NCBI GenBank assembly: GCA_032622095.1
Contig: CP136063.1
Span: 117,884,723 to 117,948,722, forward strand
DNA: 64,000 bases
Origin: Siphonodentalium dalli
Lineage: Eukaryota > Mollusca > Scaphopoda > Gadilida > Siphonodentaliidae
Direction of reading: 5' to 3'
Every line of letters begins with the position of its first letter. Position 1 is the first letter of the stretch. Below, one piece after another: positions 57,017 through 64,000 of this stretch. Both the position numbers and the translations under genes were made by a program. The notes beneath the pieces were generated by a model that saw only the letters and a program-made list of their open reading frames with translations, searched no databases and was not told where the DNA came from.

Positions 57017-60000
57017 ATGTCTTTAAAACATCGCGGAGTCTCTATAAAAACTGTGCATAAGTGGCCGGCGGAAGTTAAGCAGTCGTATTCATTCAAATCA
57101 AAAGATATATCAAAGCCGTGTGTAATATTTGTTCAAAAAACATTTCAAAAATATTAAACAAATATCAAGGAAAATTAGTCACTGACGTCAAGCAGTATGC
57201 CGATGGAACCAACCATCTCCTACTACCAAACTTGCAAAGACACCTGCAATCGCAAGGACACAGGAAACTTGAACATAATGAACCATTTGAGTCTGAGTCC
57301 CAGTCGTTGTCTGTAGTTCAACAGTCGACGTAAACATCTCCTTAATAATTATGAATTTATATGATATACTGAGTCGAAATTTATGTCGACTGGCAGTTCA
57401 ACAGCCAACTATCACCAATGCTTTTCGTGTAAATGAAAGGGATGCCATCAACAGGATAGAGAAACTGATGAAAATTTTCTGGTATGTGGCAGAAAACGAA
57501 CAGCCATATAATGACTTTGAAGGTCTGTGTCATCTATCTTCTGAACTGGGAGTTGTTATGCCAAAATCATTTACAAATATTACAGCGTGCCATGTTTTTG
57601 TTCATGTGTTGGCAAGTAAAATTCTGGAAAAATTCGCGACCATATTCGAAGAGCCAGGTTCCTATCCTACCTAATTGATGGAAGTTCCATATTAAAGCGA
57701 AAGTTGACAAATGAAGCAGAACTGATTTACATAAGGACGGCTTCAAAATTAAAGGTGAGAGTTGACTTTGTTAACCTACAGCCAATGAAGGAATATGGAT
57801 CGTTCAATGCAGATAATTTATTCCACGCTGTGCTAAGAAACATCTTGCTTATTCTTGATGGTGATGATAGAGAAAAACTGAACTCTGACATTCCTGTGTC
57901 TCAGTTAATTGCTGATTTTGCTAAATTTAAACATAAAGTGATTGGCGGAGGAGCGGATGGCACAGCTGTTAACTTTGGATGTCGAAATGGTTTGATGACT
58001 CAGATGAAAAATGAAGTGCCCTGGTTCATAGATGTAAATTGTTTCAGCCATCGTTTCGAACTCTGTGTGCAAAACGCCATGGATGCTGTTGGGGAATATG
58101 GAGATGTTATCAACTTCCTAAATGACATGTTTTATCATTTTCGTAACTCTCCTCTTGAATGGACACTTCTACAAAAAATGGCTGATATGATGGACTGCGC
58201 AGTAACCAGACCCCCAAAGTCAACAGGCACCAGATTTGTTGAATTTAAGTTTAGAGCACTGAAAGCCCTTATGGATAATTGGGTGGCTATAATACAACAT
58301 TTTTCAGACAATGCGGAGAGATCCAACAACTCACAAAGTCTAGGCTATCTGAAAAAGCTCTGTGATGGTCATTTCCTTATGTGTGCATCCTCATTGTATG
58401 ACATTTTGGAATTGTGCTCACGTCTGTGTTTAGCAATTCAAGCATCAACATCTGACATTTCTTCCGCTTTCCAAAGAGTAAACATTTTCACCACTGAGCT
58501 GATGATGTTGTCCGAGAATGACTGTGGTACCTTTTCAACAAGAGAGAAAGAAATGGTTGATAAACTTCAACAGGCACCAGTCTCTCCGAATCCACCGCTG
58601 TCACTGATAGGTCAATTTCTCAGGTCGTCGACTATTGATGGGGAATCAGGGTATCAGTTCAGAGAAACAAAATTAAACGTGAAGCAAAGAGTGAGGAAAC
58701 GGAAAAGATCTGGTAGTGAGGCCCAAGATGAAGCAGAAAGAGTGGAAGCTGCTCGCTACAGAGAATGTTCAGAGCCAGTGAATATGAAGGTACTATTTTA
58801 ATGATGATTTTTTAGTGAGATGTTTTAAATTGTTTTTAGTAATTTGTTATCAAAGATGAATAATCTGATTAAACACCCCTAAATCAGAATTTCTCAGTTT
58901 CGGTTTAAGTAATAATAGATTTGAGTCAAGGAACTTGCCCATCAAATTTCAGAGTGATCAGAAATCAATTTTTTTAAATTTTGTTATTTCCCTGAGATAT
59001 GTAATTTTTGGCAGTCTCACAAAAATTAATGAATCCAGCAGTCTCGAATATAAAGTGTAACTATATCAAAAGTTCTTACATTTACATTTTAAATTATTTA
59101 TTAACAAAGTAAATCAAATTAATATATGTTATGATCTAATGCAATAACTTGTGATGATTACCAAAAATAACAGTTGTACACACAATGCCATTGTTGAACT
59201 TACAACACAAATATGGAGTGAGAACAGAGAGAGAGAGAAAAAAACAAATATAAACAAACTGTCAACAGGGTGACACCATTCATTACTCTGAGGATCCAAA
59301 TAAACAAAGGGGTACTTTTATTAAATTTCAAGTAAAACTTTATATATTAATTCATAAATGTGAAAATAATGATCATCTGCTTGTTATGTTACAGGTCACC
59401 GTCAACAAGAATCTTCAAATTGTCATCAATCCTCTCAAAGATGCAAGGAAGTCATTCTGTGCTTCTATTCAAGAGAACACCAACATGCAATTCAACGATA
59501 TGGAAGATCCCAACAGCATCTTAGCCCATGTTGAGTGGCTGGATAATAGAACTTGGCCAAGATATCATAAGTTCAAGTTGGATTCTGAAGAAGTATCATG
59601 TGTGATGTCATTTACGAACGACGATGTTATTCTATTTGCAGAAGCCTTTACAGTACCATTAATGGACAATAACATCCAAATCAGAATGCTACTGCCCGAG
59701 TTTGGTAGACTCAAGATGATTCAGGCAACATCAGTTAGTGACACAAATAATATGGTTCCCAATCAGTTCTGGCCATATGTGTACTCAAAATATGAAACTG
59801 ACTTTCCAAATTTTCTGGCATTGGTCGAGCTTGCATTATGCCTACCTTTCACGCAAGCAATAGTTGAAAATGGTTTCTCAACTAAGATGAGAATTCTAAC
59901 TGACTGGCAGCAGTCCCTCTCCGAACAATCTATTAATGACTGCATGATATTTTCTCTCAGCTCAAAGCAGGTTTTAAAATCAAAGGCTTTGATTATAGAG

Positions 60001-60144
60001 GAAGCCGTGAAGGATTTTGTCTCGGGCAAAGGATCCGATGCTAAAGGATTGAGAAAGAGAAGGATGAGGATGCTTGCGAAGAGCCTTAAGATTTCGGACA
60101 CTATTAGTTCGTCAGGTTCTTCATCAGAGGACGACAGTGATTAA
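57017..60144 (+). pseudogene. hAT transposase, ZNF862-like, frameshifted
   Basis: Order of parts: N-terminal MSLKHRGVSIKTVHKWPAEV (ATG 57017), zinc-finger-like VCNICSKN...RHLQSQGHR in a second frame (57118-57333), QQPTITNAFRVNERDAIN (57351-57674), then the catalytic core in a third frame (about 57653-58789). The core has LIDGSS, GGGADGTAVNFG (catalytic Asp), DVNCFSHRFEL and STGTRFVEFK, where Phe replaces the usual Trp. An apparent phase-0 intron (58790-59394, GTACTA...TTACAG) leads to the last exon, 59395-60144, with the hAT dimerisation domain: FPNFLALVELALCLPFTQA, then ENGFSTKMRIL with the third catalytic acid. At least three frame changes make it a pseudogene. ZNF862-type hAT genes are often mistaken for host zinc-finger genes. 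Confidence 0.85.
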
Positions 60145-60924
60145 ACACTATATATAAACACTTCAGGATATTGTAATGTTTGGGCACGTTACTCTTGGGA
60201 TCCAAATAAACATAGGGGGTAACAGTATAGGGCGAATTTTCCTCAAAATTTCAAAATAGAACAGGCGTGAAATAATGTCATCTTCCACCATATTTGATGT
60301 TTAAAGGACAAAGATGAGCTGTGTTGGCCTGTGCGTTTCTTAAAGATACAGATTGCCTTCATGGGGGTTTGCTGTTAAAAATAGTATCACCTGTTAAAAA
60401 TGCCATAAACAGAAAGAATATTATACCAGTCACAAATATTTAAATAGTTTGTTTATATCATTAAGTTAATTCATATGCGGTGTTATATAAACAAAAGCCA
60501 CTTAATATGTTAACCTTTTTTGGGGCATTTGTTTACATAACAAGACATACCCGTCTGTTTATAGCAGTTTTAAGGGATGTGACAATTTTAACAGCAATAC
60601 CTATGGTAAACGCATACAAAATCCTTAATGATCATTGTACATTGGGTTTTTTTTATATGAAAAGCAGGCATTTGGAATGAAATAAATTATAGGCAACCAA
60701 ATAAGCAGCATACAATAACAGGAAGGATATTTACTTGCAATTTAAATATGAGTACCCTGTCATACCCGGTATGTGTATTTGTACCCCAAGAGTACAATAA
60801 TTATTTTAAGATTATGAGTTGATTCCATTGTTAGCTAAGATTTCATTTTCATTAAATTATCATTATGTGTATCTATGTTATCTTGTTTCTGGTTCTATCT
60901 GGTGCAGCATTAAAGCTCAAGTGT

Positions 60925-60998
60925 CAGTGCATTCTCTTATATATGCTAGGCTTTGCTAGCTTTCCATGCCTCAGTCACACATATAAGAGAATGCACTG
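60925..60998. repeat. 18-bp inverted repeat inside the hAT element
   Basis: CAGTGCATTCTCTTATAT (60925-60942) is exactly mirrored at 60981-60998, enclosing 38 bases. A diverged second pair (TTCTCTCATATAT and ATATATAAGAGAGTGCACTG) follows at about 61030-61097. It lies in the 3' non-coding part of the hAT element and might be a small nested palindromic element. Confidence 0.8.
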
Positions 60999-62094
60999 GC
61001 ATTGCAAGTCAAGGTAAATATTGTAAAGGGTAATTTATTCTCTCATATATTCTAGGCTCCATATGGGAGAATCTCAATATATAAGAGAGTGCACTGTCAC
61101 AGGGTTTTCACAAAATCAGCTCCAATCATGGAAGGTTAATTGACACAAAACAATTAAAATAAATTTTATTAGAACAAAAAAGACTGTTCATGGCCATCTG
61201 GTGTGGCAATCCAATAAGAGTCCTATAATGCTCTTATATCAGCTGCCATTTGCAAAATTATTCTTAAAATAAAAACTGAAAATGTTTAAATATTAAACAA
61301 TATTCATTGTAATACAGGGGTGGGGTCAGAAATGCATACACAAAGTCGATTTTTTGTTGTACATGTATGTACATAAACTCATTCAAAAAAGTTAATCCAA
61401 TTTGAATCAGACTCCAAAGTCTGCAATGCAGAATTCAGATGTAAATCATGTGTAAATTTCCATATCTGGTGATCTAATTTTGGTGCATGCTGAAAGTTAG
61501 TCTCATCGGGAAATCTTGAATAAAATCTAAACATTCTTTAAATTTTCCTAATTGCAGGAGAGGTTCAATTTCAAATGTTTGAAATATCAGAAATTTCTGT
61601 TGAAAATTTGAGCAAATACATCTCCCAGAAAAAGTCCAAATAAGGCATCAAGAGGCCCCAGAGTTGCTCTCAGTGCATTGAATTTTCAAAATTTCCCCGT
61701 TGGGAGATGGGAGGGGAACACCCCCTCCCATACCCTCCCCCACTTCAGGCCTACGGCCTTCGGGATATGCCTTCGGCATATCGTGCTAGGATTATGATTC
61801 GGATATCAATAAAGTTGGGAATCAATTCTGATTCTCCCAAAATGAAATGGATTTTAAGGCCTGCTTTGGCATGGGCTACAGGTTGTACCTTTGTTCAGAT
61901 CATGATGAAATTTGTCATGGATGTTAACATTGACATGTAGATGGGAAAGAGTCATTTTTTGGTCATTCGGCAAAAAAAAATGGCTGCCAGCTGCCATCAT
62001 GGATTTAAAAATTCAATTCATCATTCCATTTATTGCTCATCATAAAATTTAACTTCTTTGCAAATTGTAGCTACAGTGTCATGGACACTTTCAA

Positions 62095-63146
62095 TAGGGT
62101 TTCCATTCTAGAGTTATTCATCTTTTTGTATCTGGAAATGTTGGCTTTTTAACTGTCTGAGCAGATGTGTCCACCACCGGATGTCTGATTTCAATGAAAT
62201 TTGGCATGGATGTTCACTACTATGAGGACGTTCAATGGAGTGTTCAATCATTTGTTTGGGTTTCCCGTTCTATAGTTATTCATCTTTGTTTATCTGAAAA
62301 TGCTCATATTTTGGGTCTGTCTGAATGAGTATCTCAGTCATAGGTTATAGGTATGCCCAGACTAGGTTATATACCACATGAGTGTATGCAACGGAAGACA
62401 GTCCATCTCTTGATATACGCATTTCCAAAGAAATTTGCCATTTACTAGGATAAATGTTCTCATAATCGCCTTCAATCAATGTATTAAACCAATAGCAGAT
62501 CGCTGCTTATTCACTTCGCCATCTGATGTATAAAGAAATATAATTCCTGTATTCTTTCTTTTATTTCCCCCATAATTGTGTCAAATTTCAACATAAAATA
62601 GATTTATTGTAAAACTATAATAATAACAACAGTAAAGGATAAATCTACTTATTTGCAAAGATTTTGAAATATGCTGGTGGCACATTCATACACGCAAGTG
62701 AATCAATTGCAGGCATGTGAAAGTGAAAATTTCCTGGAAAGTGAAAATTTCCTGGGGGATATTGAAATTTATTAAATCGCGATCTTTTTTATAAATCACC
62801 ATAATAGTTATTTAGATGTGTCTTGTAAAGGAACCATAAAACTGACTCAGTTGAAAGGCTATTATCATTCACAATCATGGAACATCATACACTGTTTGAA
62901 ACGTCGAGAAACAGTTATTCCAATGCACCAATCTCTGAGTTCCAGTTATGTATAATGGCCTACGGCTAGTGTGCTGAAGTAGGTCCATAGTACCTACGGA
63001 AAATATAGCACATGGCATGCACTTTTACATCTGTAATAGTTACGGATGTCATAGCAACAAAGACGTTAAACGCAAAATACAGAAAAATATTGTTGTGATT
63101 TGAGTTTCATTGTCATTGACCTTTTATTCTTTTATTATATTTACAG
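62095..63146. other. intron stretch, no exon recognised
   Basis: Two related segments (TTTCCATTCTAGAGTTATTC at 62101 and TTTCCCGTTCTATAGTTATTC near 62262, about 160 bp apart) form a diverged tandem pair. The rest is AT-rich and unassigned. It ends in the pyrimidine-rich acceptor TTTATTATATTTACAG of the next exon. Confidence 0.45.
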
Positions 63147-63217
63147 CTATTCAACAAGGTGTTAGACCGTCTTTCGAATAGTTTAACCATTGAGTCAACT
63201 GAGAGATTTTCTAGCAG
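63147..63217 (+). CDS. short internal exon, possible RNF213/mysterin-like protein
   Basis: Exon of 71 nt with acceptor TTATTATATTTACAG and donor AGCAG|GTATTG, a weaker donor than the others. It enters in phase 0, compatible with the exit of 49184-49379, and leaves two bases of a codon. It encodes LFNKVLDRLSNSLTIESTER followed by FSS. It is short, so support comes from phase agreement, an open frame and splice signals; it is the least certain of the five exons. Confidence 0.5.
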
Positions 63218-64000
63218 GTATTGTGTTATATATATAGATTATATTAGTTTGACTTTATGGAGAAGATGCAAGTTATTGATTCACTGACTGTCAGTTATCT
63301 TTAGTATGAACCAGAGTCCACATTTCGTGTTACTTCAAAGCTTTTATACATACCATTTAAACAAAATTTATGCACATCTATTTGCATAAATAGTATTTAC
63401 TCTGACCTCTAAAAGTTGAGCTGTCAGTGAGTACCAGAGACGAGGAAATATCCAGGGCTGTTTTGATACCAGTTACCGATTTTGGAGCCCAATCTTTAGA
63501 ACCCGATATTTCCTTAAATTCCCATTGGACAGTATTTCGTCAACTTGAATTTTCCACTTTTGTATCTCACCTGAGATGAAGTCTCCAGTGGAGCTATAAT
63601 CATCACTCCTTGTCCACCCATCTTCTGACCGTCCATCTTCTTCTGAACAACAGGTCATAATTGAGTCATGTTTGGCATGGATGTTCCCTAGGTGACTGGA
63701 ATTCAGATTGTTTTTCAAATGGGGTCACATGGTCAAAAAGGGGCAGAGCCATAGACATACATGTAACTCTTTCTGTCCATAGTAATTCTTATAATATCTA
63801 TTTCTCAAGAACTATTGGGGCTATTTAACTTATATTTGGCATGGAGTATCCTTGGGTGACCATTCAGATTTGTTCACATTGGGTTTGCGGGTCAAATATG
63901 GATGGAGACAGGGATATAACGTTTCCCTCCATAGTAAATCTTAAAACGTCTTCTTTTCAAGAACCATTTGGCCTATTCAGCTTATATTTGGTATGGAGGG
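63218..64000. repeat. intron with a 152-bp tandem repeat at the window edge
   Basis: From about 63640 similar units follow each other. TCCATAGTAA recurs at 63776 and 63928 (152 bp apart), with CTATTTAACTTATATTTGGCATGGAG / CTATTCAGCTTATATTTGGT and GTGACTGGAATTCAGATT / GTGACCATTCAGATT. The array runs off the window end. The part before 63640 has nothing recognised. Confidence 0.55.

Larger units (their letters stand above)
56688..61863 (+). mobile_element. hAT transposon (ZNF862-like) with 5-bp target duplication
   Basis: A 5176-bp element with terminal inverted repeats CAGGCCTTAAATTCC (56688-56702) and GGATTTTAAGGCCTG (61849-61863), 14 of 15 matching. The target duplication CTTTG lies at 56683-56687 and 61864-61868; an ordinary family A unit has this once (ATCCTTTGGCAC). 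Subterminal GATTC/GAATC words cluster at both ends. It carries a two-exon transposase gene with frameshifts, so it is now defective. A 5-bp rather than 8-bp duplication is notable for hAT. Confidence 0.88.
55855..62094 (+). mobile_element. family A (HINE-like) element split by a hAT transposon
   Basis: The 5' module AGCTGAACTTTACTTGTAAA lies at 55855, GTGTGTGCATGTGTGG microsatellite follows, and diverged core units run to ATCCTTTG at 56687. After the hAT element the same unit continues at 61864 with CTTTGGCATGGGCTACAGG, a final core fragment, and a diverged 3' end (GTAGCTACAGTGTCATGGAC) ending about 62094. Confidence 0.8.

Noticed and set aside
57118-60144. Host zinc-finger gene (ZNF862-like)
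   Set aside because: It lies between terminal inverted repeats with a target duplication, has several frameshifts and interrupts a family A unit, so it is a decayed transposon.

Overview
This window is animal nuclear DNA: AT-rich, low gene density, split coding exons with consensus splice sites and very long introns. The 5' modules, core repeats of about 160 bp and 3' hairpin ends of its commonest repeat resemble the 'pearl'/HINE (non-autonomous Helentron) elements described from bivalves. A mollusc or other lophotrochozoan is therefore the best guess, but this is inference from repeat architecture and no species can be named.

Host gene. I can support five exons of one + strand gene: 8202-8521, 21757-22010, 44204-44440, 49184-49379 and 63147-63217. 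Their reading phases are mutually compatible (0, 2, 2 and 0 at the four junctions), so together they could form one open message. The gene continues beyond both ends of the window. The protein resembles the N-terminal half of RNF213/mysterin-type giant E3 ligases, a tentative call. On this model almost everything from 8.5 to 63.1 kb is intron.

Introns. They are packed with mobile elements. (a) At least ten Helentron/HINE-like elements (family A) have a foldback 5' module starting AGCTCAAC, a CCGT/TG microsatellite, tandem core units of about 154 or 164 bp, and a 3' hairpin end AGTGTCATTGACACTTTCAT. All the well-preserved ones lie on the + strand. (b) Three other Helitron-like families (B, C, D) have a hairpin just before CTAG-T or CTCG-T. 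(c) A DIRS-type tyrosine-recombinase retrotransposon lies at 16214-20962, with inverted ends, an internal complementary region and an intact recombinase ORF. (d) There is a decayed ZNF862-like hAT transposon at 56688-61863, a second hAT-like relic at 34831-37489, and a short hAT MITE at 12593-13728. (e) A piggyBac-like TTAA element lies at 49528-51085, with a broken relative at 4724. (f) Two LINE 3' fragments lie on the minus strand near 34 and 36 kb. (g) An unusual 1.8-kb insertion at 26562-28365 is bounded by two seemingly identical 451-bp direct repeats.

Stratigraphy. Many elements are nested, and the tandem family A units serve as built-in empty-site controls. The DIRS, the ZNF862-like hAT, the hAT MITE and the 451-bp-repeat element each interrupt a family A element, and family C interrupts family B. 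The exact ends and target duplications can therefore be read directly. The many short minus-strand reading frames inside the core arrays are repeat artefacts, not genes.
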